This document shows, piece after piece, positions 12,346-24,112 of a stretch of DNA of 64,000 nucleotides. Numbering within the stretch: the stretch's first letter is position 1; every line of letters starts with the position of its first letter. The DNA is from Pictodentalium vernedei (taxonomy: Eukaryota; Mollusca; Scaphopoda; Dentaliida; Dentaliidae). The stretch lies in the NCBI GenBank assembly GCA_031216915.1, contig CM062294.1, positions 166,859,455-166,923,454 of the forward strand, written 5' to 3'. The notes under the pieces are model-generated. The model was not told the origin of the DNA. It did no database searches and saw only the letters and a program-made list of their open reading frames with translations. A program made the position numbers and the translations under genes.

Positions 12346-12919
12346 AGTGGGTAGCAATTGTTTGCATATGACTTTAGAATTTATTTTAAGTTACCATCGT
12401 CACCATTTCCCGAGTTCCGTCATCGCTACTTGTATGATATTCGTTGTTTGATAGGTTTTTCTCTATTTTTTTCCGTTGTAATCGATTTATTGCTTATTTT
12501 TTCGTTTCTTCTTTCGATCCATTTGAATTGTTGCTGTTCTCTTCTATAAACTCAAGTTTATCTTGCGACCATACACTTTTCAAAACCATCCAGCGTGCTC
12601 TTGATCTCAATTCCGGCAACGTTTTCCCACTGATCACTACGCGTATGACACCAATCAATTCAACGATCTCGCGATGCTGAGATTCTTACTGCAACTCTTC
12701 AATTGCACTCTACTAATGAAAATTACATATTTTTTATAAACTTCAAAAATGTTTTACAAACTTTCAATAACAGATCAGAAAAAATTTCTAAGAAAATTTA
12801 TACAGGTCCCAACTATCCCCACCACATAGAAATGTAAAAATTGAAAGCAATTGTTTGACAAAAATAATCCTTTAACATTTTAAACAAAGCGAATCCCAAG
12901 ATCTAGAAGGAACGTTTCT
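12346..12919. other. no gene recognised
   Basis: AT-rich spacer between the viral relic and the next retrotransposon fragment. No motif seen. Confidence 0.4.
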
Positions 12920-14275
12920 CAGTCATGTTTGCCCTAAAAATTATGAAAAATGACAACAGTCCTGGATCCGATGATTTTTTTCTGGAAAGACGTCGGCTGA
13001 AATTCAAGAAATTCTTTAAACCATGGTTATACATCGGGAAAACCCTCCATCACCCAAAGGGCCGGAATAATATGTTGTATATCCAACCCAAATAAATAAA
13101 AACTGTTCGAAAAAATGGAGACCTTTTTCTGTATTAAATGTGGATGTTAAAATAGGCTTAACTGTCATTGCAAATCGCATTAGGAGAGGTTTGCGAAATT
13201 AATTTCCGAAACGCAACAAGGTTTTATTAAAGGTAGATTTATTGGGGAACCTACTTGGTTGGCCCTGGATTTCATTGAAAAGTGCGAAAATAAGGATCCG
13301 TCTGGAAGACTTATCCTTCTAGGTTTCGAAAAAGTTTTTGATTATTTGGAATGGTCATTCATAAAAAAAAACTCTAACTTCCATCAGCTTTGGCACATAC
13401 ATTATTCAGTGGTATTAAACCTTTTACACAAAAATGTTTAAATATGATCTAAATAATGGTCACTTCTCTGAACAGTTTGACTTACAAAGAAGAGTTAGAC
13501 AGAGAGACCCTTTTCACCCTACTTCTTAGTAATTACATAAACTATAATCACAATGTAAATAAATAAATATGCTGACGACACGACACTGTCCCTTCAAGAC
13601 GATAAACACTCACTAAATGAAGTATTGGGGTCAATAAACATGTTCTGAAAAGTATTGTGACTTGAAGGGAATAATTTTGGAGGAAAAACAAATCACAAAC
13701 TATATGGATTAAGAGTAGAAAAGGTTCGAGGGAGGAAATTGAAACAAGACAAAAACAACTTGAAACCACGGAGAGCCGTTCACAATGTATGGAATGGAGT
13801 ACGACATATTTAACAAAACTTACTGTTCAAGAAACTACTCCAAAAAATTAACAAACTAAAAAGACTACTTAATGATTGGCCTTTCAGACATCTTCCAATC
13901 TTCGGAAAAAACACCGTGTTTAAAGCCCTCGACCTTCCTATTCTAATGGGCGTCTTAAAGGTTCTACCAAACCCGCCTGACAATAACCTCCAAATAATGC
14001 AATCTCTGTTCAACAACTTTTTGTGGTCAGGAAAATCTGATAAAAGTAATAGTAGGGTAATTATTAACACAATAGGCAATGGAGGTAAAAAAACTCTCCC
14101 ATGCTGAGTCCTACTGTTACGTGCTTAAAATGTTCTGGATAAAAAAAAAATCGTGAATTCCGCTGTGCAAGCTCAATGGAAAACGCTTGTTCTGAACGAT
14201 CTTGAATATTATGCAAGTGATAAACGTTGGAACATACCTAAAGAGAGATTAAGTAAGGTGAATGATTGCACAAAC
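12920..14275 (+). pseudogene. L1/Tx1-like non-LTR reverse transcriptase relic
   Basis: Successive plus-strand pieces match RT order: LKIMKNDNSPGSD (palm approach), NVDVKIG, ISETQQGFIKGRFIGE (fingers), LLGFEKVFDYLEWSFI (the A box, normally DFEKAFDSLEW, with the catalytic Asp changed to Gly), KYADDTTLSLQDD near 13,566 (the YADD active site), then LPIFGKNTVFKALDLPI and LPNPPDNNL...NNFLWSGK near 13,895-14,040, the thumb/C-terminal signature of L1/Tx1-type elements. Frameshifts and stops occur throughout. No endonuclease domain or 3' tail was identified, so the copy is truncated at both ends. Confidence 0.8.
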
Positions 14276-14747
14276 TCATTTTCTTTAATACTGTTGAAGT
14301 TTCAATAATTGGCCTAGTGCTCTGGTCTATGGCTAGGACAGCTGCAGCTTTTGGGGGTGAGTGTACTCCCTGTAACTGCTCACTCCCCCGCAGTTCAGTA
14401 CATTGAATTCTGCTAGGAGGTAGGATGGGCGAGTCACCTACACGTTTTTCTCCCAGTAATCTTCCCAACACTTGCGGTTTTACAGGTTGTATCTTTTTTG
14501 CAAGCCCCACTGTATTGCTACTTGTGAATGCATTGTTCCAAATAAAAGTTGGTTTCATATGCACTGGCGGATAGGGAAGTTGGTTATAGATAGATCTGGA
14601 TGTGAGCTCGGTTGTGGTTGTGTTATCTCCCCTTATAGGCTGTTTGTTGTTTACATTTTTGTGTAATGCACGTTTGTGTCGATAATAATGAGTTTTATAT
14701 GAATAAGGTTGTTGACACAATTTACAGATATAGCGTGTGAAATCGTT
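14238..14747 (-). CDS. unknown protein fragment with one C2H2 finger
   Basis: The minus frame opens after a TAA near 14,747, so no ATG precedes the first Cys and this may be an internal exon or an element fragment. It contains YICKLCQQPYSYKTHYYRHK, a C2H2 finger with C-x2-C-x12-H-x4-H spacing, about 60 residues of Thr/Pro-rich linker, and a C-terminal block SPILPPSRIQCTE...GSEQLQ...HSPPKAA...DQS...IIETST. That block is found again, on the opposite strand, at 15,029-15,358. I do not recognise the family. Conservation of the peptide between two diverged copies argues that it is or was coding. A transposon origin is possible. Confidence 0.45.
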   Translation of the reverse strand, partial: NDFTRYICKLCQQPYSYKTHYYRHKRALHKNVNNKQPIRGDNTTTTELTSRSIYNQLPYPPVHMKPTFIWNNAFTSSNTVGLAKKIQPVKPQVLGRLLGEKRVGDSPILPPSRIQCTELRGSEQLQGVHSPPKAAAVLAIDQSTRPIIETSTVLKKMSLCNHSPYLISL

Positions 14748-15345
14748 TTATTCAGAAGCGAGCTAATAGATTTGTGGGGAGGGGACAATGCTCTTCCATT
14801 TATATACAGAAACAGGATGGGGACTGTCCCGGCCTGTCAATCGCTGATTGGACAGATATATATCAGGATTCGATGGGTTGTACCCAAACCTACCGATTCC
14901 TCTTTCTTCAAATTCCCCACTGTGCATTGTGGAAAATTACAGTGATATAACTCTGGGGTAAAATAAGTTTTTGCTCGACTTCACACAACTGGACACAGTT
15001 TACTTTAAAAAACGTCAAAGTCGGATAAATGATAAGTCGGAGAATGGTGCATCTAAGCTTCACACTCAAACTTGATAACAAACCCTCACCCATCAATGTT
15101 ACAGAAACCTTCTGCTTATTGAACAACATATGTGCTATAAAAAGTGTAGGCGTCTCGCCCTTCCTACCTCCTAGCAGAATTCAATGTATCGAGCCATGGG
15201 GGAGTAAGCAGTTACAAGAAGAACACTCGCCCCCAAATGCTGCATCTGTCCTACCCACAGACCAGAGCATGATGCCAGTTATTGAATCTTCAACACTGAG
15301 TATTAAAGAAAAAGTGATGCACTACATTAGTAGTGATAGTAATAT
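14273..15345. repeat. inverted duplication of about 190 bp, arms 0.7 kb apart
   Basis: The arm at about 14,273-14,460 and the arm at about 15,140-15,345 are inverted copies. Shared words include ATTGAATTCTGCTAGGAGGT (left arm, plus strand; its complement lies in the right arm) and stretches around CTGCTTACTCCC. The arms coincide with the paralogous coding blocks described above. Whether they are ends of an element or an inverted gene duplication cannot be told from one locus. Confidence 0.7.
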
Positions 15346-15358
15346 CTTTTTATTGTGA
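15029..15358 (+). CDS. paralogous fragment sharing the C-terminal block of 14,238-14,747
   Basis: From an ATG at 15,029 the frame codes about 109 residues. Residues about 40-90 repeat the block seen on the minus strand: SPFLPPSRIQCIE, GSKQLQ, HSPPNAA, DQSMMPVIESST. Nucleotide similarity over roughly 190 bp is high (I estimate near three quarters identical by eye) and most changes are silent or conservative. There is no finger in this copy; its N-terminal 40 residues are unrelated to the other copy. The two genes are divergent, with 5' ends facing. Function unknown. Confidence 0.4.
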   Translation: MISRRMVHLSFTLKLDNKPSPINVTETFCLLNNICAIKSVGVSPFLPPSRIQCIEPWGSKQLQEEHSPPNAASVLPTDQSMMPVIESSTLSIKEKVMHYISSDSNIFLL

Positions 15359-15601
15359 CGTGTGCTTTATACATTGATTGAAATTTAATAAAAATGTGTA
15401 TGAAATAGCACCCGGACCAATGGACCTACAAGTCACCTAAAACATCAGAATTGTCTGATAAGGTGTACTTTTTTCAGGGGGAAGGAATGTGGTTACCATA
15501 GATTTAAAAAATATGGGCAGTATTGCGTCATAAATTCAAAGCAAAATGAAATTGTTATTTCCGTCTTTGATAACAAAGTTCCTAAAGTTTTTTCTCTGGA
15601 C

Positions 15602-15856
15602 TACAAACAGGACAGTCTAACCCTTTAGTGTATAGTACCTGATATGGTGCTGACCATCCTTCCACTCTGCAGCCCGAGCTCCGGAGTGAACGGATGGACC
15701 GGTCCCATCGGATTGTGTTGGACATCGGATTACAAACAGGACAGCCTAACCTGTCAATGTACAGTATCTAATGTGGTACTGACCTTCCATTAACTTTGTA
15801 GCCCGAGCTCCGGAGTGAACGGATGGACCGGTCCCATCGGCTCGTGTAGGACGTCG
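15602..15856. repeat. tandem duplication, period 129 bp
   Basis: TACAAACAGGACAG begins at 15602 and again at 15731. Both units end in an almost identical stretch beginning AGCCCGAGCTCCGGAGTGAA and running through GGACCGGTCCCATCGG. The middle of the unit is more diverged, so the duplication is not recent. Confidence 0.9.
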
Positions 15857-16938
15857 AGTCGAATTAACACACTGAAGAAATGTTCCCAGGACAAAAACTT
15901 CATATTTATGGAGTAGCCCAAAACGCGCTTATGGAATAGTCAACAGATAAGTTTCAACTGTGGGCCAGCCCATCGCCACACTCCACGACCCGATGGCTCC
16001 AGAGCGGAAGATGCGCAGGTCAACAGTTGAAACTAGCAACATCATAAAATTCTATCATCCTGTATCGGTTGCACGACTATGAAGCGTCCATTGTGTAGAT
16101 CTTACTTACATATAATACATCATCCCACCCTGCAATCCCCATATATATCCAGAGTTTCAGATTGCGCGATCCAACAGATAGAGGATGGGGTAGAGGATGT
16201 GGTGGAGGATTAAACTATTGAATAGAGCAGGGACGTTCTCAGACATATCTACATGATCTCCGGCTAACAATATTGGAGATTCGTATCAATCAATGATTCA
16301 CTGTTTACTACTTATACAACCTAGATTGCCGTAGTTTGAATGCTTCACAAATGAACGTGGCACATTGCTTGGGTACTCTTTTATAATTATGTTCATATTT
16401 TCTTCAGTCAAGTAATTTTCAGTTAGATTATTAAATGAGGCAGAGTTAAAAAGAATTCTACAGAGGTTTCCATGGAGGGGGGCATTCCATCAAAAAATGA
16501 TATTCAATTCCAATTCTAGACATATTATACAGAGTATAGGTTCGCTTTTCTAAAGTTTCGTTTCTAAAACGACCGGTTTCCACCCTGAGTGGCAAAATTC
16601 CACAGCGGAACTAGGCCAATAAAGATAGGTGTTGGCGATTCAGTTTCATAAGGATATACCTTTCAGTTTTAAACTAAGTTTTAAATTTCCTATATGTACG
16701 TAGCTTACGGACATGTTGAATGCTTTCTGACCAGTTTGTATTATGACAGTTACATAGATTAGCGCGCATGTCATCTATATCACTGGGAATTGGTGCCTCA
16801 TATTTATAGGAGCAGTCCACGATATAAAATATTTTCCAATTTCGGTACACCAACCTTCATTACCAAATTTTTAATCACACAGGAATGATCTCTTTACTAG
16901 CCTATCAGTATCCATAGCAATCAGCCTATCCCATAGTC
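15857..16938. other. no gene recognised
   Basis: Intergenic sequence without recognisable coding motifs. It leads into the 3' side of the minus-strand RT relic. Confidence 0.45.
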
Positions 16939-18134
16939 TCAGCATATTAACCACCTCCGCTGTAAAGAAGAGTCGAACCCAATATCTCGTAACATCCACA
17001 ATGTTGGACAAAACCTATGTACTCCCAGATAATATCTAATAGCTTTGTTCTCTACGGCGTCAGTGGAGGAATATTTCTTGAAGACCCAAATCCCTGATGC
17101 ATAATCAGGAACGGGGCAAACACACACTGAATACAATTTTTGGAATGTTTTGAAACCTACGTTCCTTTGTTGGTGAATTTTGGATATTACCGGACCGAGG
17201 GCTCTGCCCGCAGAACGTGCTACAGTTTCAGAAATATAATCAAACTCTTTATGTTCTTGAAACATTACACCAAGGTAGAGATGTTTATCAGAATATTCTT
17301 TAGGGGATTCTCCTATTTTAATTTCCTAATCACTACGATTTTTAAGTTTATTTCTGATATGGATGGCCTTCGTTTCTTCTCTATTTCTGGCCATTTGCCA
17401 TTTAATGCACCAATTATGAAAAATGTCTAATAAAGTTTGCATGTCTGTCTCATTATCTGAGATAAGCACAACGTCGTCCACGAACATTAGTATAGAGATA
17501 CTATCATCATTTATTTGCACCCTCTTATTGGCCCTTTTTATTTCTCTAGTTAAGTCAACAATAAACAAAGTAAACAATGTCGGGGTCAGATTATCACCTT
17601 GTTTTACCACACCCAAACAGTTAACGTAATGTGTTCCCTCACCATTTATTCGGACACAGTCTGACGTGTTTTGATACATATTTGTTTTATGGTTTGATAC
17701 ATATTCCCATCTACATCGCATTTAAGCAATTTTTAAAGTAACATATCCCTATCACCAATATCACAAGCTTTCTTTAAATTGGCGAAGGCTGTAAATATTT
17801 CGGCCTTACTTCTTATAATGGCTGCGAGGGAGAAGATATGATCGAGGCATGACCTATATGGACGGAATCCATTTTGTTCGTCGACTAACAAATCATATTC
17901 GTCAATGTACGACACCAACCTATTGTTCAGAATATTGCTATACATTTTACTCAGCCCACACAATAAAGATATCCAGCGACATTCAACTTCTGCATTGAAA
18001 CCAACAAACCACACTCCGTAACGACTAGTTTTTTCAGTGGAAAAAGAGTTGGATATCGACCTGCTGACCAGTGTACCAGAATCTATGAAGAGGAGAGCGC
18101 ATTTGTTGTTCCAGGTAATAAAGAATATACCCAA
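16939..18134 (-). pseudogene. non-LTR reverse transcriptase relic
   Basis: Three minus-strand pieces in RT order: around 17,740-17,990 KMYSNILNNRLVSYIDEYDL, QNGFRPYRSCLDHIFSL (fingers); around 17,430-17,620 VKQGDNLTPTLFTLFIVDL (the G.PQGS-like segment) and LMFVDDVVLISDNE (the active-site DD box); around 16,940-17,265 the thumb and connection, with YSVCVCPVPDYASGIWVF. The A-box Asp is not convincing (FANLKKACDIGDRD). Frame breaks lie between the pieces. No endonuclease or tail was found. It differs clearly from the RTs elsewhere in the window. Confidence 0.75.
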
Positions 18135-20609
18135 TTTATCCTGGGATGAGAAAGACCAACTCGTGTAAAATGACGTCAGAACTTCAGGATCAAATGTGAT
18201 TGATCTAATAAATGACCTGTTGCGAAAAAGAAAAGATTTTCAACTGCCGGGGTGGGGTATTTTGGCACACATCCTTAAAAAACAAAATATCCCAGGAGGT
18301 CTGATCGGAAATAAAGAATGCTTGTACTATATTCGAGGAAACAACACCCAAGATTCAATCCCCAGCAACTCTGCACAGCTGCAATGGACACACTTCTAAA
18401 GAAAACATCCGGATAACACCGAGAAAGCATATAGAATTCACGGCAGCAAGACTATGGTAGGGCATTGGACTTCAGTCAAAAAGCTAAATACTGGGCCGAA
18501 AAGCAGAAGCTCTCGCCAGTAGGGAAAAAATTCCGAACAGCAGCCACTACTAACAACTAAAAGAACGGTCGTGGTTGAAAAAGATGCCTGAGAAAGTGAC
18601 AATATAATTTCGACATGCTCGCTGTAGAATAGATTAATAAATCAGATTTAATTGAAGCATTGTATATGGGAATTAGTTTTGATTCATGCTCTACCTTGAT
18701 ATCGTCTCAAAATGGGTGAATGGTTGGTCTGAGTGGGACAGTTAGATCTGTTAAACACCCTATTCTGAGCCTCATAAAATCTATCAGCCAAGTGGACAAC
18801 GGGTGAAATGCGTGAAAAGTTATGTATACAAAACAATTTTATATAGGTTTGTAGATTACAAGTTACAAAAAAACTGTAAACAAGCTTTCAAAAACACAAA
18901 TTGTTGGATTTTTTATAACCTTTACGGGAAATATGTTGGGACAAACCAGCGACAGTTTAAGTTTATGGAATTCCGTGATTTGATATAACCACTCGGGGGT
19001 GCAAAATGGGATTTTTCTCCCAAACGAGCTGTGGACATTTATCACTGCCTACTTAACACTGTACTGAGAATTGTAATGTGAAATAAAAAATAAATGTCAC
19101 ATATATTAGTTTTTTTCCTAAAAACATCTATTGAATGTGCAGAAATTGGGGTGTCACAAACAACCTTGCCGTCGTGTCAGTAAAAAAACACTGCGAGGTG
19201 ACAAGTAACTACCGCAGTCTTCAAGACAATTATAGATGGAAAAAGGGCCCAAAGGGGGAAAACTCTACATTTTATTTATTTTTGATTTTTTGCAGCGTGG
19301 GGGATGGGGGGGGGGGGGTTCTATGTGTGCGTGAAAAGGTAACTCTTTGTTAAGAATGTGGTTAGCTCAGAGAAGGGCTGTTGTTTTCATTGTTCTAGCA
19401 GTTGTCGTCTTGTTGTTTCTTTACCACTTGTGTGGTAAGCTGCACGCTACAACATCTCCGCCTCTGTGAAGCTCTCCCCATCCCAATTTTCTTTCTTTCA
19501 TACTATTACCTCTTCTTGGATCCAAACAGGGAGTTCGAACGATTGCTTAGAGCTGTTGTGATATTGAACCTCTCCCAATGGTCTTCAGACTTCTCGAATC
19601 TTCTGGAACCTCTCCAGAATCTTCTGCTACTCCTTCGCCGGTAATGTCGCTGACCACCATTTTCTAAGAACGAGGTAAAATTCCTCATTGGCGCGCCTTT
19701 TGGCGGTTTCCAAATAGCGTTCTGCTGATGTATAGTCCATACGTGCTGGCTTCATGATTTCTAGTGAAAACGAGTTAGGGTGATGAGTTTCGAGAATATA
19801 TTTATATACATATAATAATAGGTCATCTTTTTACGTGATAGATTGTGAAACCAAATTTTACCTTTACCTATCGGGTTAAGTATTTGTTAAAAAAATCCAA
19901 GAGGCTTATGGGGGTTATTTTGTCAATAATGGCTACAAGACTTGTCTCAGACTAAAATCTTCTAAACTATTCGAACCAAAGTCTAGGCCAGGTCTTTGAA
20001 CAAGGGCTTAAGAGACCTCCAAGTGTTAAACCTGAGTTTAGGAAATCAGATTATTAACTTTGACTGATGGTTTATCATTTGTAAATATTTACGTATAGTC
20101 GTTCAATCTTTTGAATAACCTTTGAAAAATAACTGCCGCCTGATATCTTCTAGATTATATTTGTTATCAAAAACAGGTAAATGTTGTTGGGTGTATTATC
20201 TAGCCAAAAAAAAAAAATCAATTAACGTATAATTTAATCACACTTCTATAATTTCCAAGCATTATTTTCTGATACTTCCTTCGATAACCCCGGTCTATAT
20301 CTATAAACCTTTACAGTGGAAGAGGTAGGCGAAGGAGGGTACTGAAAAACTACTGGTTTTACCAATAGGCTCAAAACTTGTACGGCGGAGGAGGACGGGG
20401 ATCAGACCATTTATGAGACATTTTTGGATAAAGGTCGTCTATCAAAAGCTTTACGATGGAATAGTAGTTCTCATGTTTTGTGAACTTTTTTGGATAGAGG
20501 TAGGATGTATGACAAAAGGTGGGAATCTTTTATGATAAATGTTTGGGTAAGAATCGATTTTTTTATCAACCGTTTGCGATAGAATAGTAGTTATTCATTT
20601 AGTAATTGG
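18135..20609. other. no gene recognised
   Basis: Mostly noncoding. One minus-strand segment at about 19,615-19,755 reads, from an ATG, MKPARMDYTSAERYLETAKR and continues 20 more residues with balanced composition before a stop. It may be a decayed coding fragment but matches nothing I know. A G-run lies at 19,306-19,318 and an A-run near 20,206-20,217. Confidence 0.4.
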
Positions 20610-20835
20610 GTTTTAACCACACTTTCGAGAGCCAGGATCAATTCGTTTCAAAATATTTAACGGGTGGAGGAAGCCAGAGAGAACCACCGAGCAATGGCTA
20701 GCAAAAGTCAGGCTCCCCATTATACTAGCATTGGTTGAAGACAAGTGCTCCATCGACGTGCGTGCAGTACGCCGTAGTGCATAACGCTATCGTGCCCCAA
20801 GTGGGCAGTTGGAGAATGGTAGTTCGTTCGTGTTT
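20610..20835 (-). repeat. SINE-like element, inverted relative to the 11.3-kb copy
   Basis: Read on the minus strand it gives, in order, GCCCACTTGGGGCACGATAG, a GCGTACTGCACG block, TGCTCGGTGGTTCTCTCTGG, CTTCCTCCACCCG, then GATCCTGGCTCTC before an AAAACCC tail. The same blocks occur in the same order at 11,335-11,640. The copy is diverged and its ends are approximate. Confidence 0.55.
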
Positions 20836-22105
20836 ATGGGGGAGGGGGGGGGGGAGGTCCCCGTTAGAAGGATGCTTTATTCTAAAAAACGAAAAATGAG
20901 CATTTAATATAGGCTGACAAAAGACTGGTATTTAGATGAGTGATTGGGGCAGGGGATTGGAGTAGGTCTCCATCCTTCGTTTCTTGGGGGATGCTCTCTT
21001 TGAAATGATAAAACCCAAGGTTTCTTGCATAATCGTTAAGAGGGAGGGGGTCCGGATTTAGTTATTTCATTTGAAGCGAATTAAAGTATTTATTTAGTGG
21101 AGGAGCATCGAACAGACCACCGGCCGGTTGTCGGTTCGACTGATTTTGTTATAGAATGTCATATAACACTGCAGGATTTGATTGCACCTCGTGATTTTTT
21201 CAACTTCGCCAATATTAGACGTATCAATGATTTATGTCATTTCTCCATCCAGCGAAGAGGCTGCCACTTCATTCGGTCGTCTTCGAGTGTTGGGAGGACA
21301 GAAGAAGCCTGGAAATAGGGAGGCAGTTGGGAGTACAGGGGTAACCAAGGTCTTCTCATCAGAGAACCGCGACAAATCAGCGGCCGGCCAAAGTGTTATT
21401 ATTTTTCGGAATCAGAATGAGTCGTCTGTATGATATGGACTAGGAACACATTACGTGATACGTACCGTGTCTCGTGTTTTTCAGGCCAAAATTTATAATG
21501 ATTGTTAGATAAAAAAAAGTATACACGTATGACTTCATACAATCTTGGATCCGTTGCTTAGAGAAGTTATACACTGCCAAAATATCAGATAAACTAGTAT
21601 TGCAGAAGCAAGTGTGAACTCTCCTAACGCTTCTTTAAAATGTTATTTAGATTTCTTCTTTTCCCTTTCTAGTAGGTTCTGAAGGTCGCTCGGGTGAAGT
21701 CGTGAAACGTATTTTACTAGTGTGATGTTATTTGGAAATATTATTGTTGTTTAGTGAAAGAATATAATCAATGATGATTTCCACTTGAATTCGGAAAGTG
21801 ATTAACCTTCTGAATACTGACGTCGAAATAACGCGGGACGAATATTTTTCCCGTAATGCAACTGGTAATTGGACTAATTTAGTCTTATTAGCACAACCCA
21901 TTGGCTACATCAAGCCGGACTGAATTGGTTCTTAAAGTGTTTTGAAATCAGAGTGCAAAGGTTTAAACTGCATGAATTCCCTTAACTATCCTTCACTCAA
22001 TTTGTTGTTAGCAGTGTTTATGTCGGAGTATGACATTATGCTTGTGTTTTATCATAAAGCAGACGCTGAACAAAAACAGTTTGTGATATGGTTTGATCTG
22101 TCAAA
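20836..22105. other. no gene recognised
   Basis: Two overlapping frames around 21,100-21,430 have no motif and are not supported. A G-rich run lies near 20,840-20,858. No repeat structure was seen. Confidence 0.45.
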
Positions 22106-22212
22106 TTAACCCTTTATCTAACGAAACGGCAGCGGTGTCGTCTCGTTATGCCGATGTGCTTAAAAAAACATACCGAGATCGGGATTAGTGAAAGGTGCTA
22201 ATTACTTTTACT

Positions 22213-22644
22213 GGTCACTTTTACCCAGGATTTTAGATGAGAAAAAATTACCAAAAAATTACAAATAACGAACATTAAACATTGCATGAAACATGGGCAT
22301 TAATTAAATACTCTCAAAAAGGACTGGCCTTGGCCACGGCATCTAAAAATTGTAAAATGTTCATTCTACTTTCTCTGTATTCTCTTTGGTAATGCCGGGT
22401 GAAATGTTTAATTTTTCCGTACTTTTTTGGTCACTTTTACCCAGGATTTTAGATGAGAAAAAATTACAAAAAAATTACAAATAACGAACATTAAACATTG
22501 CATGAAACATGGGCATTAATTAAATACTCTCAAAAAGGACTGGCCTTTGCCACGGCATCTAAAAATTGTAAAATGTTCATTCTACTTTCTCTGTATTCTC
22601 TTTGGTAATGCCGGATGAAATGTTCAATTTTTCGGTACTTTTTT
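22213..22644. repeat. tandem duplication, period 216 bp, in the MULE 3' region
   Basis: GGTCACTTTTACCCAGGATT begins at 22213 and again at 22429, and the next 200 bases match nearly perfectly. The second unit contains the transposase stop and last roughly 30 codons; the first is an extra copy of that region. Few differences indicate a young event. Confidence 0.95.
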
Positions 22645-23932
22645 CGTCGTGGGCAAACTTTACCACCGGCACGGAGTTGAAGTATTGTTGCTTCTGTGTA
22701 AGCCTGTTCCTGTTGAATAAAACTCACAACAGAGTACAAATTTGGATTACTTCCGTTGATTATTTTCTTCAATTTAGAATGCCATCCCTCCACGTGGTTT
22801 GTTGTTCTTGGGCCATTTGTCTCAGAATGATTCCATATATTTTGATTAACTCCTTCAACCCAGAATGAAGTTACATAGTCGGTGAACTTTACCACTCGCT
22901 GGTCAACATCCCTAGTATTTAATTCTTCTTCCCGTGCACTCAGTACTTCAAACCAAGCATCGCTGACTTCTGGCACTGCCACAAATGGAAGAGCTATGGC
23001 TCGTCGAACTGCTGTGTCGTCTTTGTATTCATTTCTAAGGCTGCACTTGTCTGATGCAAAGCGATAAACCGCTTGACTGTAGTGGAAGTAACATCCATGT
23101 ACCGTTGTTGTTGGAACAATGAGCTGCGCAGCATTCTGAGCAGCAATTTCAAAATCCATAAAAATCTGAGAAGGCTGGAGGGTCGCACCTGCATCTTGAC
23201 ATTTATTTGAGATAAGTTCAAAGAATCTAACGTAAGTTGACTGCTGCTTGTCTGGTAGAAATCCATACACAAGTGGGAACATTTTATTGTCAACAAAAGC
23301 ATGCACTGAATATAACTGGAAGAAGAGTTTAGGCGACTTCACAAATGTCCCATCACAATATAATGCTGCCGCTTCACTGAGTAGTTGAAGATTTGCTGTG
23401 GTCGCAAAAATCATTATTTTCTTTTCTTTTCTTCGCCATTAGAAGCAAGAAGAAAGTTGTCCCCTGCTGTTGTTTTCTGGAACATTTCTGGTAGAAGTAT
23501 ATCAGAAAGAGATTTTGGAAGAGCTGGCCTTGTTTTTGCCCGGGATCGGTAAAGAGCTGATCGTACACTGTAGAAAGTTGGAATTTTAGCAATGATCACT
23601 GGGTCAGTTTCATCTCCTCTTAAAGATCCAACTAAGTCCTGGTAGATAGATGATACAGATTTAGAATCATGACGAACTGTTTTCTTCAGATCTGCTAACA
23701 CGGCATCTGCACAGATTTTTGGTAAGTCCGGAAGATGATTATGTGTGCCCATAGGCGAACTAATAATGTCATCTCTTGTGTTTATTGTGGCTCCGCAACC
23801 GCGTTCACTACACACCCAGTGGATATTTGGTGGCTTCTGTGACTTTATTCGGAACTTAAAGTCATTGTAAACTAGATTTCTACCGCCTCTGTTATTAGGA
23901 AGGAACATAACTGAAACTTGTTGACTTGCCAT
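22530..23932 (-). pseudogene. MULE transposase with FLYWCH finger, one frameshift
   Basis: The first frame starts at an ATG at 23,932 and runs to 23,414; the second continues to 22,530, about 465 residues in all. Residues about 5-75 form a FLYWCH zinc finger (HWVCSERGCGATINTR, then GTHNHLP). The transposase core follows: LYCDGTFVKSPKLFFQLYSV (first catalytic Asp), IFMDFEIAAQNAA (second Asp), VHGCYFHYSQAVYRF, and NHVEGWHSKLKK. The only break is a single-base shift in an A-rich run near 23,415-23,430 (AGAAAAGAAAATAATG); one more A restores the frame, so it may be a sequencing error. The C terminus lies in a tandem duplication. Confidence 0.88.
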
Positions 23933-23960
23933 GACTGCGAGAAATATGTATGAGAGGGAC

Positions 23961-24112
23961 TATGGAGATGTTCCTTTTTAAACCTTTTCCATGATCCCTG
24001 TTCACCCTGAAGGGTATTAACGTCCCATATTCAACAATATGGAAATGTTCTTTTTTAAACCGCCTCCATGACCCCTGTTCACCCTGACATGTATTCACAT
24101 CCCGTATTCACT
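23961..24112. repeat. tandem duplication, period 77 bp, upstream of the MULE transposase
   Basis: TATGGAGATGTTCC at 23961 and TATGGAAATGTTCT at 24038 start two related units, each continuing with a TTTTAAACC block and CCCTGTTCACCCTGA. The array lies between the transposase start and the right inverted end, where promoter or transposase-binding sites would be expected. That role is a guess. Confidence 0.85.

Larger units (their letters stand above)
9876..12350. mobile_element. decayed Polinton/adintovirus-like relic
   Basis: Within 2.5 kb lie fragments of proteins that belong together in Polinton/adintovirus-type elements: a fragment homologous to the protein encoded at 51,848; a phospholipase A2-like fragment; an integrase fragment; a putative capsid-like fragment; and, on the minus strand, an N-terminal PolB fragment that matches the PolB at 61.8-62.3 kb. 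All are truncated or frameshifted and lie closer together than in an intact element, so large internal deletions have occurred. A SINE sits inside. Termini were not found. Confidence 0.72.

Noticed and set aside
19506..19755. Possible gene on the minus strand near 19.6 kb
   Set aside because: An ATG-led peptide of about 42 residues has plausible composition but is followed by stops and matches no family known to me. Mentioned only as a weak possibility.
21097..21433. Two overlapping plus-strand frames
   Set aside because: No motif, poor starts and no supporting context.
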